Source of the DNA: Heliocidaris erythrogramma
Lineage: Eukaryota; Echinodermata; Echinoidea; Camarodonta; Echinometridae
NCBI GenBank assembly: GCA_025617745.1
Contig: CM046863.1
Location: 5,075,015-5,139,014 of the forward strand
Reading direction: 5' to 3'
Length of the DNA stretch: 64,000 nucleotides
The position numbers were made by a program, and so were the translations under genes. A model generated the notes under the pieces. That model saw only the letters and a list, made by a program, of their open reading frames with translations, was not told where the DNA came from and made no database searches. Positions within the stretch are counted from its first letter, which is position 1. Every line of letters begins with the position of its first letter. Positions 45,507 to 57,446 of the stretch are shown here, piece by piece.

Positions 45507-45636
45507 CTGGGGAGCGTTTCATCAAGCGTTTTTACTGACAAATTTGCTCTCAGCCAATCAGATTCCAGGATTTCAGTAGCTTATAACAGTTGTCGATAAA
45601 AATCACTGACCCGTACGTTTGATGAAACGCTCCGCT
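45507..45636. mobile_element. MITE, GGAGCGTTTCATCAA ends, copy 1
   Basis: About 130 bp with ends GGAGCGTTTCATCAAGCG and the inverse CGTTTGATGAAACGCTCC. Interior GCTCTCAGCCAATCAGAT and TAGCTTATAACAGTTGTCG are shared with 62248-62529. Confidence 0.85.
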
Positions 45637-45664
45637 GTTTATTCACATGTACATACATCATGAA

Positions 45665-45885
45665 ATTGCGATTGCGCACTCTCGATCTCTCTCTCTCTCT
45701 AGCTCTCACGTATACCGTACGCCATGCTTTCTCTCTAGCTCTCTCTCCGGCTTCCACGATCTGCCACCACGACACTCGCAGAACAGAGCTTCCATTGTAC
45801 ACTTGTGTATCATGCATGCCATGCATGACATGTTTTGCTTTTTTCCCCTCACTGTTTACCATAGTTATAGACTGTTATCCAGTCA
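45665..45885. repeat. Direct duplication, right copy
   Basis: Diverged second copy of 45255-45460, with extra CT repeats and a CATGCATGCCATGCATG insert. Confidence 0.65.
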
Positions 45886-47100
45886 CCTTTACTAAAATAT
45901 CCTTCTGAAACACTTTGCACACTCATACGGTAGTGTGTGCACCTTGACGTTGTGTGTAGTAAAATGTAAAACGAGGACTGTTTTCGAGACTAGCTCCGCG
46001 ACGGGCCCTGCGTGGACTCATGAATATTCATATCTCTTTAGCGATATCATAAGTAAAGCGCGCGATCTCAGAGCAAATATGACGTCATCTTTCCACAGTT
46101 TTCCCTCTATTTTTAAGATGGCTACAGCTATGGACCTCTAACCGGATTTATATGAACTTAAAAATCATGTTCTATCCACACATGCTTGTCAAAGTCGTAA
46201 AAGTGTCGAATAAGACAAATATCCTGGTTTTTGTCTATATTTTCAAGTGTACTGGGGTGACATAGCTTGACATCTGACGCATTGTACTCTATCAAAAGTT
46301 CTTTGACTGAAGTTAGAGACTATATTTTTAGGGTCAACCAGTTGCCAATTAGAAGGATTTTTAGTGATCACCCCGAAGCGCCCTCTCTGAAACCCGCGTA
46401 TTCCACGTATTAACTCTATGGTGCGATGTTCGTTTTTTACGTTGGCGATCATTTGTGCTTCTGCGGTGGAAGGTTTTGGGCCGAGTATCCGCCATTTTAT
46501 GGATATATTGTAGACACAAACGTAAGTACGCTAAAAGATCGTAATTGCAGCTATGTCTTTTATTGAAAAAACGTAGTTATTTCATGGACCTCTTACAATA
46601 AGTATTTTTAAACTACAAATTTCTTAGTTCCAACATTCACAAATTTCTTAGTCCCACATGCAACAATTCTGACATGTCTGACAACGTACGCGGACGTGCG
46701 CGTTTAGGTAGGCGTCAGGGTATCGCACGGACGATCTGTCAGTGCTACATTCACTTTGTACATGCAGTTTATTGCGTGTAATTGCCTATGACTGAGGGTT
46801 CACATCCTCCATTGACTTTAGTCACTGCAGATGTGTGTTGTGTGTACACACTCGATCATATGAGTCATATTATGACCAGTAGCTTATTTCACGAGAAGGC
46901 CCACGAATTTGAAAGAAATGAGATTGTAGACCGATACATCATGTAGTCTCAGTACTAGAGATGGCTGATATCGGAGACTCTGATCATGCTGATCACTCTC
47001 TCCCAATTATTTATGAATTAATAATTGGACTTTGGACTCTGGAGACTGAGGGAAAAAGTTAGGCTTAGCTTACAAAAAAGTGAAAAGGATAAGAAACAAC
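45886..47100. other. CpG-richer stretch, possible promoter, no gene assigned
   Basis: GC and CpG rise at 45975-46080 and 46440-46740. CCGCCATTTTATGG at about 46490 followed by AAAC|GTAAGTACG would suit a first exon and donor on the plus strand, but no downstream exon was found. Confidence 0.3.
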
Positions 47101-47246
47101 ACCAACAGCAACAACAAGGCAATTTATCCCACTTTCCCGGCCAAATGTTTGCTTCATCGAGGTCAGAAACCCATTTGTTTTGTGTGTGGGTCATCGGGTC
47201 ATAACAGATGGACCTCTAAAGTTGAAGAGGTAGAAACACCAAAATA
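47065..47246 (+). pseudogene. Possible zinc-knuckle (gag-like) remnant
   Basis: A short basic frame on the plus strand ends 'KPICFVCGSSGHNRW' then stops. It resembles a CCHC knuckle whose last Cys is replaced. Nothing else of a retroelement is nearby, so chance is possible. Confidence 0.2.
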
Positions 47247-47559
47247 ATCAGCAAAATTCTCGAAAAATAGATCTACGGTTCTGTTAAGAATTCGAGGATG
47301 ATCAATTTCATGACAATTTTTTTCAGATCGAAGGATCGACAATGATTAAAACAATTAAAGCCTATTTAGCTGTACTTCGGGGGGGGGGGGGGGGGGGCAC
47401 TCAGTATAATGACCCCCTTTTTCAACGGCTGATCGCCGTTCTCAAGATACCCGATTTCTTTTAACTGCCATTCCGAAGACCCTCGAAAACGCAATGCCCC
47501 GTAAGACACCCTCTGATCTGTTCCCTAGCCTTAAAATGACCCTCTTTTAACGGGGTCAT

Positions 47560-47910
47560 CCCTATAGCTAGAATGTCCGATAGTAAGCGGGTCCGATAGA
47601 CCGACACCCAATAGATAGAAGGTTCGATAGACCGAATGTACGAGAGGGTCCAGTAGACAGAAGGTTCTATAGACCGAATCGGCAGGAGGGTCCAAAAGTC
47701 CGAAGGTTCTATAGATCGAATGACCAACGGGTCCGATAGTCAGAAGGTCCGATAGATAGAAGGTTCGATAGTCCGAATGTACATGAGGGTCCAATAGACA
47801 GAAGGTTCTATAGACCGAATCGGCAAAAGGGTCCGATAGTCCGAAGGTTCAGTAGGGGTCCGATAGTTAGAAGGTCCGATAGACCGACAATAAATACGTA
47901 GGGTAAAATA
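47560..47910. repeat. Left inverted end of a candidate foldback element
   Basis: Starts CCCTATAGCTAGAATGTCCG and consists of about 20 degenerate copies of GGTCCGATAGNCNGAAGGTT-like words. The reverse complement forms 52593-52914. Words such as CGGTCTATCGGACC in it are themselves near-palindromic. Confidence 0.88.
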
Positions 47911-48128
47911 TAGTGGATGAAATGATAAGTGGGTAAAACATAAGTGGTTAAAATAAGTGGGGGCGTTCCAACCAAAGAAAAAGCAAAAAAGGAAGAGGTT
48001 GAAAAGGAAAGAAGAAAAGAAAAGAAAGGAAAAGAAGAAATCAGAAAGGAAAGAGAAGAAAACAAAAATTCAAAAACTTCGCTCACTAGCATTAATTTAC
48101 CAATGCCCATTATATTTTCATTATTGAT

Positions 48129-48508
48129 ATTAGTTATTAGTATAATCACCATATAAACCAATGCCAATTATATTAATACAATGTAAGTCATATTCTTATG
48201 GAAGTTATTTGGTTTGCATCTTGAATCTCTAGCTAATGTTATGCTATTTTCTACTCAAAGAATGTTAGCAACATAACTGAAAGGAATCGAGCGGCATGCA
48301 AGTTGACCTAAAGGGGCTAAAGAGATGAATTTTCAGAAATAATGGCCTGTGACCAATAGTCTCTTCCCAATATGAGAACGGAAGATGCCGATAATATGTT
48401 ACACAGATTATGAGAACGGAATAACAATACGCTAGAGAAACTATTCTCAGGATACAAAATTCTTCTTTTTTTCTCTCTCTCCCGTCCGTTCGCTTTGCTC
48501 GCTCAAAT
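48129..48508. repeat. 380-bp direct repeat, left copy
   Basis: ATTAGTTATTAGTATAATCA to CGTTCGCTTTGCTCGCTCA. Near-identical to 50674-51060, which has a CATGTA insert near the start and one more CT. No TG...CA ends, primer site or polypurine tract, so it is not an obvious LTR. Confidence 0.92.
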
Positions 48509-48793
48509 ACATGTAAGTAGAAAATATATGTGTTGCACTAACACTCGGCTAAATAACTTTCATGGTATACAACTGCAACAAATGTATAAATCATCAGTAA
48601 TTGAAACCTAATGTAAGCATGTAGAAAGTCTACCTAACATTTTAAATGCAAAGCAAAATCAATTTAATAAAAAGCTAGAGACCTATACTGTGTATCCTTA
48701 ATGAATAAAGCATACTGTTAGGATAGAACTGAACCTCCAAAGTTATCATGCAGAGGAAAATAACCCAAAGCACTTCTGTACATTGTAACTTCT

Positions 48794-49150
48794 TTATATG
48801 CATGTTGCAATTGCCGCTGCTACGGCCTTTCGGTTTCTTGGAGATCGTGGCAAGGATGATCGGACTCGACTGACAGCTTTTCCCATCGCTTGCCGTGAAG
48901 TGTAGGGTTGTTCTTTGGCAGAATCAGCACCATCATCTTGCCCTTTCATTTTTTGGCGATAATTCTGGATACGAATATTTTCTTGGGCCCTGTGTAAAGC
49001 CCACTCCTGCTTATTCATTTTCCTTTTAGATGTCTTCCTTTGTTTTGCTTTTCGAAGCTTGTCTCTCTGCAAGTGCTCAGCATAGGCCTCAGGACTTGCT
49101 TTCAAGCGAGCTCGTCTCCTAGCAGCTCTTTCTTTATCAGTAAAAGGCAT
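48794..49150 (-). CDS. Small basic protein, conserved-looking, repeat-associated
   Basis: 118 codons from ATG at 49150. The N-terminal half is very basic and helical ('KERAARRRARLKASPEAYAE', 'RDKLRKAKQRKTSKRKMNKQ'); the C-terminal part has 'YTSRQAMGKAVSRVRSSLPR' then 'SPRNRKAVAAAI'. I recall similar YxSRQALGKAV..LPxSPRKRxAV blocks in multi-copy predicted proteins of invertebrates, but cannot verify it and know no function. Upstream on the minus strand a C-run followed by CAG|GATG is a good splice acceptor, so this may be an internal or second exon. A 3' exon may follow, since the frame ends soon after the motif. It lies between the two 380-bp direct repeats, so it may belong to a mobile element. 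Confidence 0.55.
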   Translation of the reverse strand: MPFTDKERAARRRARLKASPEAYAEHLQRDKLRKAKQRKTSKRKMNKQEWALHRAQENIRIQNYRQKMKGQDDGADSAKEQPYTSRQAMGKAVSRVRSSLPRSPRNRKAVAAAIATCI

Positions 49151-49169
49151 CCTGGGGGGGGGGGGGGGA

Positions 49170-50670
49170 TAGAAAATTAGAACATGCTATATATTAATAT
49201 TGATTGGAAATGTATACTGACAGTATAATTGTTTTACAAAGAATGGAGAGTATAACAGAACAAAAAGCATACAAGATTAGGTCTAATCCAAGGAAAAATT
49301 AACAAAAAATGTATGTGAAACCTGTATATAAACGCCACTCAAGGAAGACACAAAAAGTTATCTAATAATAGGCAGGTGGCCTAAATTATAAAAAAAAAGT
49401 TCAACACATAAAATGCTCTGAAGGGAAACAAAATGAGTGGCCTTATAATAAACAGCCTTAATAAGCAGATGGCCTTTATAGATAGGTGGCGGCTATACAT
49501 GCAGCAGGGTTGACTGTATGATTACTATATAATTTAGTAATATTGATAATATTGACAATAATAATAGTACTAATAATAATAGTAATACTAATTATTATTA
49601 TTGAATCAGTTAATGTTATTTGCATTGACTAAAACAACACAATTGTACTTACTCTATTGAAGTCTAATGAAGTTAATCCAAAATTACAGATGAGAGTACT
49701 GCATGTACACTGGTGTCATCAGAAAGCATTGGAATGAATGGTTTGCAAGTTCTTCTCAAAATGGCAGATTCTTGTACAGGGCAAATACTTGCTGACCATT
49801 GACCATGAATGGACTATTAAACTATTTTCATTTGCCAGATGTCACATAAATATTTCAGCAAATTGACTCATAAAGCTGCTTCCATGAATTCATCATCTTC
49901 AGTACTATTTTAAGGTCACATCGAATATAAATTAGTTGTACTCTCTAGCATAAACTCATTCTTAAACAAATGAGAGTACATTCAATGTTAATCAATTGAT
50001 AAATAACCAATCAGAGATAGTTAGTTTCCATCTTAGATTAGTAAGACAACAAATGAGATGGAATAGAAAGAAGAAATATTTTAAAAAAATTATATCGTGA
50101 TGGACGTACAAAAACGTGCGGTTGGACGTACAAAAAAAGTGTACGTCCAACCACTCGTTAATTAATTAATTAAAGGTAAGCAGGATAACATTTTATGTTG
50201 ACTATGTAGAGACCCTTAAGCTTACTTTGCATTGGCACTGTTGCAATTATTGAGTACTTCGTCTCTCTGAAATATAAAAAACTAGTGTTTTTCTGTGACG
50301 GACGTACATGACAATACCTGTTATGTAATAAAATGGCAATTAATTAATCAACCAATGATCACATTTTAAATTATCATTGCATGCACAAAGAATTGGGTAT
50401 GATGCAGTCATCCACTATGAAGAAGGAATGAAATACACTTGTTCAGTTAAAAAAGTACCAGAAAAATATTTAATACACTTAATGTAGAAAAAAACTAGAA
50501 CTTCATTTATGCCTTAATAAACTGGGGCATGGTGACCTTGACCTTGGTGATATTAATTTGAAAGTTACAAATTTAGAAAGTTCAATGTATTGGCTTTAAA
50601 ATGATATGCAATTTAGGTTTGTCACAAGAGTTTGAAATTTTTGTCCCTGGGTTGACACTTTTCCGGAACT
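49170..50670. other. Interior of the direct-repeat unit, no gene recognised
   Basis: AT-rich sequence with small inverted words near 50100-50150 (GGACGTACAAAAACGTGCGG / GTGTACGTCC) and (TTAA)n at 50157. No protein or RNA feature. Confidence 0.45.
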
Positions 50671-50673
50671 GCC

Positions 50674-51060
50674 CATTAGTTATTACATGTAGTATAATCA
50701 CCATATAAACCAATGCCAATTATATTAATACAATGTAAGTCATATTCTTATGGAAGTTATTTGGTTTGCATCTTGAATCTCTAGCTAATGTTATGCTATT
50801 TTCTACTCAAAGAATGTTAGCAACATAACTGAAAGGAATCGAGCGGCATGCAAGTTGACCTAAAGGGGCTAAAGAGATGAATTTTCAGAAATAATGGCCT
50901 GTGACCAATAGTCTCTTCCCAATATGAGAACGGAAGATGCCGATAATATGTTACACAGATTATGAGAACGGAATAACAATACGCTAGAGAAACTATTCTC
51001 AGGATACAAAATTCTTCTTTTTTTCTCTCTCTCTCCCGTCCGTTCGCTTTGCTCGCTCAT
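50674..51060. repeat. 380-bp direct repeat, right copy
   Basis: Second copy of 48129-48508, same orientation, very few differences. Confidence 0.92.
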
Positions 51061-52290
51061 ACAATCAAGAAACTAGGCCTAGATTGGTTCTTGCAGCAAG
51101 CACCTCTTACGTCCGGCAGCAATTAAAGAAGCCCGAATATCATAACATTCGGGCAGTGAGGTATCCGAATATTCTCGAATTCCCCACCGCCCCCCAAAAA
51201 TGGTATAATTTACCCGACAGAGTCCACAGACTAAAATTTGACATAAGCTGGTAGTATGGGTGTAGCCGGTGAACACTCAAAAAAGTATAAAAGCTGACAT
51301 CATAGCTCGTAGGAAAATATCACCTGACAGCCCTCAAAAAAAAATGGAAACGCCCCCTCCCAAGAAGGTGGTAGGGCCTAATTGAAACAATTTCATTTTA
51401 TCGGTCAGAATCTTATCTTTTGTTACTTTTAATGAAAATTCAACTATAAAGTGTGCACCCCATAAAATTTCTTTGTTTAAAAAATAACACTTGTGTTTAG
51501 AAGGGGACGCCCTTTCCTCAGCTTGCTCCACTAGAAAATGGTGCTTCGGGCATGGTGGGCCTCGGGGCTTTAGTGTGCACCATATAATTAGATTTCCATG
51601 TTTCAAAAAATGGTCAGCGTTCCATATTGCCAATACATCGGTGTAGTGGCAAAATTAACCGGGGGGGGGGGGGGGCTGAGCTGCATGGGTGGACCACCCC
51701 CGCCCCACGGTGATGATGATGATGCTCTGATAAAAATACTTTTAACATGTTGAAAATGTATTAAAACAAAACTTTAAAATAAGTTCCCCATTTTTTTTTT
51801 GGGGGGGGGTGGGCCTACAGACCTTGTGCATCGGTTTATTACAATACACATAGAAGAAGATAAGGCCCTAATACCCTTTTCCTTTTATAAGATAAAAATA
51901 GAAACTTTTTTTTTAATTGTGTATTTATTGAGAGTTCACGAACATAAAAAACTTTCAAGCAGATACAAACATTGTTATTTTATATATAAAAATTAATGAC
52001 AAATCAAGATATTTACAAATAATTAAGATGATAAAAAAACAAAAAAAAAACAGAAAAAATGAAATATAATAAAAATAGCAGAGTACATGTATAGAGATAT
52101 TAAAAGTTATAAGACTTTCATATATATGTACATGAGCCAGAACCCCAAGATCGTATTGCATCAAAATCTGACAATTACATGTACGTTGGACCCAACGTAA
52201 AACTAAATACATGTATTGCCGTCCACAATACAAATGGAAGCTCAGGCCACCAAAAAGACTGGAAGGAGCAGAAACGAGAAATGAGACGAT
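51061..52290. other. Spacer with G-runs, no gene recognised
   Basis: Contains a G-run at 51661-51676, GATGATGATGATG at 51711 and an A/T-rich block to 52130. No feature supported. Confidence 0.45.
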
Positions 52291-52299
52291 CTGCCATAC

Positions 52300-52555
52300 T
52301 CCCCCAACACACACACACCACACAGTCTTGTATTGCTTTACTTCCGAGGACAATTATTGTTCCTCTATTGTTCCTCCGTCCTCGGACAGTCGACGGAATA
52401 AGGCACAAATTCATTGTTCGACGTTCGAGGACTATTGTCCGGCTTCCGAGGACCATTGTTCTCATGATTTTTTTTTTGTTCTCTGTCTGAAAATGTCCTC
52501 GGACATACGGCTAAACACGCCCAAACACACACACACACACACACACAACCCCCAC
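52300..52555. mobile_element. Short repeat flanked by (CA)n tracts, copy 2 (inverted)
   Basis: Reverse complement of 890-1150, again between CACACACA tracts. Shares TTCCGAGGACAATTATTGTT-like and GACAGTCGACGGAATAA words. Confidence 0.65.
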
Positions 52556-52592
52556 CCCACATACACAAAACTATTAGAAACTTATTGTATCC

Positions 52593-52914
52593 GCTTATTT
52601 TACCTTTTTTTTACGTTATTGTCGGTCTATCGGACCTTCTAGACTATCGGACCCTTACTGAACCTTCGGACTATCGGACCCTTTTGCCGATTCGGTCTAT
52701 AGAACCTTCTGTCTATCGGACCTTCTGACTATCGGACCCCGTTGGACATTCGATCTACATGTATAGAACCTTCGGACCTTCAGACCCTCCACCGATTCGG
52801 TCTATAGAACCGTCTGTCTATTGGACCCTCTCGTACATTCGGTCTATCAAACCTTCTATCTATTGGGTGTCGGTCTATCGGACCCGCTAACTATCGGACA
52901 TTCTAGCTATAGGG
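52593..52914. repeat. Right inverted end of the candidate foldback element
   Basis: Starts at the inverse of GGTAAAATA and ends CTATAGGG, subrepeats of CGGTCTATCGGACCTTCTG type. Collinear with the inverse of 47560-47910 except for small deletions. Confidence 0.88.
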
Positions 52915-53335
52915 CTGTAACCCTTTTAACACTGTGCAGAGTAGTGCCATACATGCAGCACTGTAGACCCTATCTTTTGGCCTACCCGGCAGTTCCTTAG
53001 ACCCCCATTTCGGGGTTGACTGAGGCACACCCCGTCAAAAAATTTCTCCAGTTAGTGAAATCCTCCTCAGGTATTTTGTCTATGTACATACAGATCTATC
53101 TTTGTGATAGGCTGCATAGCCCTTTGAAGATTACCAAGTCAGAGAAGATGAAGATTGAGCTCTTATAATGAATAACTCTGCTATGATTTTGGCTATTATA
53201 GCTAATATGCCCAGTAATCCTCAAATTGGCAAAAATCCTACCTAGGATATCGAAAAAACAGTGAGCAGAAAAGAGGTACTGAATTTCTATAGAGTGGAGG
53301 TATAAAGCCTTAAGAGCAACGAACTGTACCGTCAA

Positions 53336-53448
53336 CTGCTCGTGGTCTAGTGGTAAAGAAATCTGCATGGTCGAAGTATCCTTATTCTACACCGCACGTT
53401 CTACAATGTTGCTGGTTCGAATCCCGTTCTTGACTGATGTTTTTTTCA
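53336..53448 (+). repeat. tRNA-like pol III unit with expanded middle
   Basis: A box TGGTCTAGTGGTAAAG at 53343, B box GGTTCGAATCCC at 53413, then a T-run near 53440. The boxes are about 55 bases apart and no cloverleaf closes, so it is a SINE head or tRNA pseudogene. Confidence 0.5.
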
Positions 53449-53762
53449 GTTATGAATTAACAATAGCGTTTATTCCGTTGAAAATGATCAGAATTTCAAT
53501 AATAAAAACACAAGAAACTTGACTAAATATTCACTTGGTCAGGCGGATTTAATGGTGGCTGGGCATAATAGCGACTTTGGCCATGATTTCTGCCAAGTCC
53601 GAGTTTTTCCTACGGCCTTTGCACAAGGGAGTAAAATTCATCTAATAAAGCTGATTAGTTTAACGCTGATTAACGTAATCGGCTCTATTAAAAGCAAATT
53701 TTCCCTGTGTGAACATCAAACTATACGATGTTCGGACAGATACGAACGCACGTTCTAAAGAC

Positions 53763-53907
53763 CAGGGATGCCACTTTTCAGACAAAAGTAGGAATTCCTA
53801 CTTTTTCAACATATTTTAGCCATAGAAAACCACTTTTTATGTACACAAGGGTCCATTCGAGATGATTTTTCCTACTTTTTTATCAATTCTATAAAGTGGC
53901 ATCCCTG
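53763..53907. mobile_element. 145-bp MITE, CAGGGATGCCACTTT ends
   Basis: Perfect inverted ends CAGGGATGCCACTTT / AAAGTGGCATCCCTG. AAAGAC flanks both sides (53757-53762 and 53908-53913), a probable 6-bp target duplication. CAGGG ends recall hAT elements, but those usually duplicate 8 bp. Confidence 0.85.
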
Positions 53908-54539
53908 AAAGACAAATCAGGGCAGCCTGCCAATACGAAGTTCGTATAGACGAGGCAAGAGATTTTGTGTGCGAACGGATATACATCTTTAACTGGGCTG
54001 AGCTAAGACCGGGCGCGCACTTTAATTGACATGACCTGCTATTATTATGCGCAATGGCCCTACTGCGCATTTAATCATGGGTGAATCTCTAACGATCGTA
54101 CCACACTTTTCTCTGTGTGAATGCTATCGTATAAATTTACTTTAAAACTGCTTCGTTCAAAGCTCTTTAAACTAATCAGCTGAATTTTACCTGTGTGTGA
54201 AAGCGGGGCTACAGTGTAGTTCCCAGTGGGCACACATTTATGCAGACTGTCTTTAAAATGTGAAATGTCCCCCATAACACACAAAGTCTGAAGTTTTCAA
54301 GCATTTTAGAAACAGATTCTGTTAATTTTCTGTTGTGTATTAATGTGCAGTGCTTAGTGAGGATAATGAGTTCTAAAATTGTACAAATTTAACAACTTGT
54401 TCTTCCCCCAAATCCTTGTGATTTTATCATACAATGTATATTTATTAATGAAAAAAAAATGACTAAACCATCATAGTCTTCATGATTTTAGGAAGATCAT
54501 AACGAGTACTACACAACAGAATTTATTCCTTGAATGCTT

Positions 54540-54645
54540 TCAGCACCTTATAGGGCAGCTGGGCTAAAAGCCAGGGTAATATTGGAGCGCCTTGAGCACC
54601 ATTGGTGGATATGAGCGCTATATAAATATCCATTATTATTACATG
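54540..54645 (+). repeat. SINE 3' domain
   Basis: CAGCACCTTATAGGGCAGCT ... GGAGCGCCTTGAGCACC ... GGATATGAGCGCTATATAAA with an (ATT)n tail. The head is missing. Same tail type as 18418-18490. Confidence 0.6.
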
Positions 54646-55900
54646 TCTCTTGCTTGAAGCTGAGAAATTGCAGATTTTAACTGAAAAATGGTATCTAGCG
54701 AATTTGTTTGGGTTACATACCGTATGTGATGACTATGTACACTTTACATGTTGACATGAAAATGTGAGGTCATGGTGTGCAATGATTGTATCTTTTTTAG
54801 AAGAGCTGTGAGCTGTTTTTCATTCTGATAATTGTTTTGTTTTTGTTGTGTCAACTATTAAATATGTTCTACATGCTACTATTGCTTGGTAGTTTGGCAA
54901 ACCCTGATAGCAGTATTTAGTTGAAGTTCATTTTATTTTGTCATGGGGGGGGGGGGGGGGAGGTGACCCAACTGGCCCATGACCCCTCCCTCTCCCCCCT
55001 CCTTTTGAAACCTAATTAGCTGTACATTACACATGCAAACACATGTTCATGTACTGTATATGTACCTTTAATACATTGTATCTCACAACAAAACATTGCC
55101 CCCTTATAAGTACAGTACATGTACATGTACATTATTTGTGTAATTTCTGGAATATCTTCCTGCAACAATGTTGTTGAGCACAACAGTGTTGTACATATAT
55201 TTTGCCGCAGCAGGGTTCTGTTTCAAGTTAAAATAATTGTTATATTAAAGCTACTGAAATCATTGAATCTGATTGGCTGAGGGCAAACATATAGAAATTG
55301 GGCAGTTGTTTTATATTGATAACAAGTTTTATTAAACAGGGCCCAAGGTGGTTTGTGTGTGATTTACGGCCTTATGTGTGAATGGTTACATGTCGTTTTT
55401 CCGAATGTTCATTTCCTGAAGGTTAGTACATGTACAGTGTATGTATTTCCGAAAATTAAAAGGGTTCATATTTCTGAAGGTTCGTAATTCTGAAAAGTTA
55501 TCGGGCTCTGTTGCATTATCAGAATTACAAACCTTTGGAGTAATGCATTAAATATTCAGAATTATGAACCTTACAGGTGTAGTTCATTTTCGAAATTATG
55601 AAATCCCTGCTTTATATGGGAACTTTGTGTTTTGGAATTACAAACCTTTGTAAATTTCACATGTATGAACCTTCGGAAAAATGAACCTTTGCAGAAAAAC
55701 GAGTAGCCCCCCGTGTGAACAAGGTCTGTTGGAGACAGTGTTGGAAATGAGTTGAGGGAGAAGGAAGGCATTAAAGATTCACAAGAAAGGTGATTAAATT
55801 CAAAGAGCAAGTATTCTCATGAGAAAAGGCTAGCATATCTTCTAAATAATGAAAGATGTGTTACAAACAAGTATGGGTTGCTGCAAAGGTAATTTCAGAT
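54646..55900. other. Gene-poor stretch
   Basis: No gene recognised. A G-run lies at about 54945-54960, and several ACATGTACATGT words occur near 55110-55130. CTACTGAAATCATTGAATCTGATTGGCTGAG at 55250 is a fragment of the GGAGCGTTTCATCAA MITE family. Confidence 0.5.
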
Positions 55901-55901
55901 A

Positions 55902-56520
55902 CAGGGTGGCCCAGAAAAAGAACGCAACACCTGAGATAGTATTCCAACACCATCATAGGCTTTAAAAAATGTAGTATCATTTGTTTTTGTTTTAATATTA
56001 AGCAGAATTTCTTTTTTCAGAGTGAAATGACAGCATTATCATCAATTTTTGGTAAAGCATTTTGATTCTAAGGCTATTTTTGTAAGGCATTGTAATTTTC
56101 AAAATTTGCTTATTTTTTAAACTGTACATGACTGCATATGTAAATGTAGTCATGCTTGAAGCAGCAAGAAATTTGGCATGATGGCTTCCCATGCAATCTC
56201 TGCTTCTTTCATGTTGTCTTCCTTTTCAAAGCGAGAGCAGTCATGCGTTTGTCAACATGTAGCTTGAACTGTACGCGACGCCATTATTCTCGCTGCATCA
56301 AGCAGGACGACAGTTGCAAAAGTAACAAATTTCGAAAAAATGACATTGCCTCACAAAAATAGCTGTAGTTAACGCCTTTAATACCCAAAACTGATAATCT
56401 TTGTGTCATTTTTGCCAGAAAGGATTTTCTACCCAATAGAACAAAAACTAAACGATACCGTGTCAATGATGTCGTTGAAATCGCAGATCTTGTGTGTTGC
56501 ATTCTTTCTGGGCCACCCTG
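55902..56520. mobile_element. Mariner/Tc1-like non-autonomous element
   Basis: Ends CAGGGTGGCCCAGAAAAAGA and the inverse TCTTTCTGGGCCACCCTG, each flanked by TA (55900-55901 and 56521-56522). A TA duplication and such ends fit Tc1/mariner. 619 bp with no transposase. Confidence 0.8.
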
Positions 56521-57446
56521 TACATAGTTTTATTGCAATCTAACACCAGTCTAATTAGAATAAAAATTTCAAAAGGATTCAATCCAGGAAAGGTTGTGTA
56601 TCACGCGTGAGAGGCCTTACTAGCAAAAATAGAAAATAAATCACAACTGGGGTCGTCGTCATGGGCACTACTTTCACATATTCACATATTCCTTTGTATT
56701 AATTTCACTGATCATTTGTACAACTTGTTCATAATACTGTACTTTACAGATATGTCACAATCTCTATTAGTCCAGCGCCCTGTCTCCAAAGAATCTCGTA
56801 TCGTATTCAGAGTTTATTAACCATGATTTTAGGCCCGATATTGTTTCACTCATAGTTAAACAAAATTTGCGTGGTCTCATTCATGTGCCGAATTTATTTA
56901 GCCTCTAATCAAGGTGGTGTGCTGCTCTTTCGATCCCCTGGTTGATCCCCCAAACCTGCAGAATCAGCCTCTGATTATTGCGCGGGAAATCTTGCTCAGC
57001 ACATGTATACATGTAGCCTATACGCACCTGTCAACGTTACTTGTTTTTTTCTCATTTTTAACTTTGAAATCTTTCATCAATTTTCTGCCAAAATTTTTCA
57101 TGGATAATTCAGTTCCTGGTAAAAAAAATGAACCAATCAAGAGCTTCTGTGACATGGCGTGAAGAGACCGCTCAGCTGATTCGAAACATGGGGGAGTAAA
57201 AATTTGTTATCGCAAATAGGACATGATAATTTCCACATGCAGTGTACATGTATATAAAAAAAAGTATAATTTTTTTATCATTTTCTATTTGAAACATGAG
57301 CAAACATCTATTTGTGAGTGATTTTTTTATCAAGAGAAATAAAAAGTATAAAATGATTAATTTCAGCTTTATCCCACTATCTACACTTTTCTGTCCCCAC
57401 TTAATAATGGAAGAGCTCAATCTTTTCCGTTACGGTTCCTTTTATT

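Larger units (their letters stand above)
47560..52914. mobile_element. 5.36-kb candidate foldback transposon
   Basis: Two inverted ends of about 300-350 bp made of tandem subrepeats enclose 4.7 kb. Tandem-repeat TIRs are the mark of foldback (FB/Galileo-type) elements; the assignment is inference. No clear target duplication is seen, and two independent inverted insertions of one repeat remain possible. The interior has a 380-bp direct-repeat pair, one basic ORF and, next to the right end, the (GT)n-flanked repeat. Confidence 0.5.

Noticed and set aside
47461..47794. Repetitive frame with 'IRSIEPSxYWTL' units
   Set aside because: Two overlapping frames are both open because of the foldback arm subrepeats; no independent coding evidence.
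48129..51060. LTR retrotransposon
   Set aside because: The direct repeats lack TG...CA ends, primer site, polypurine tract and any RT or integrase frame.
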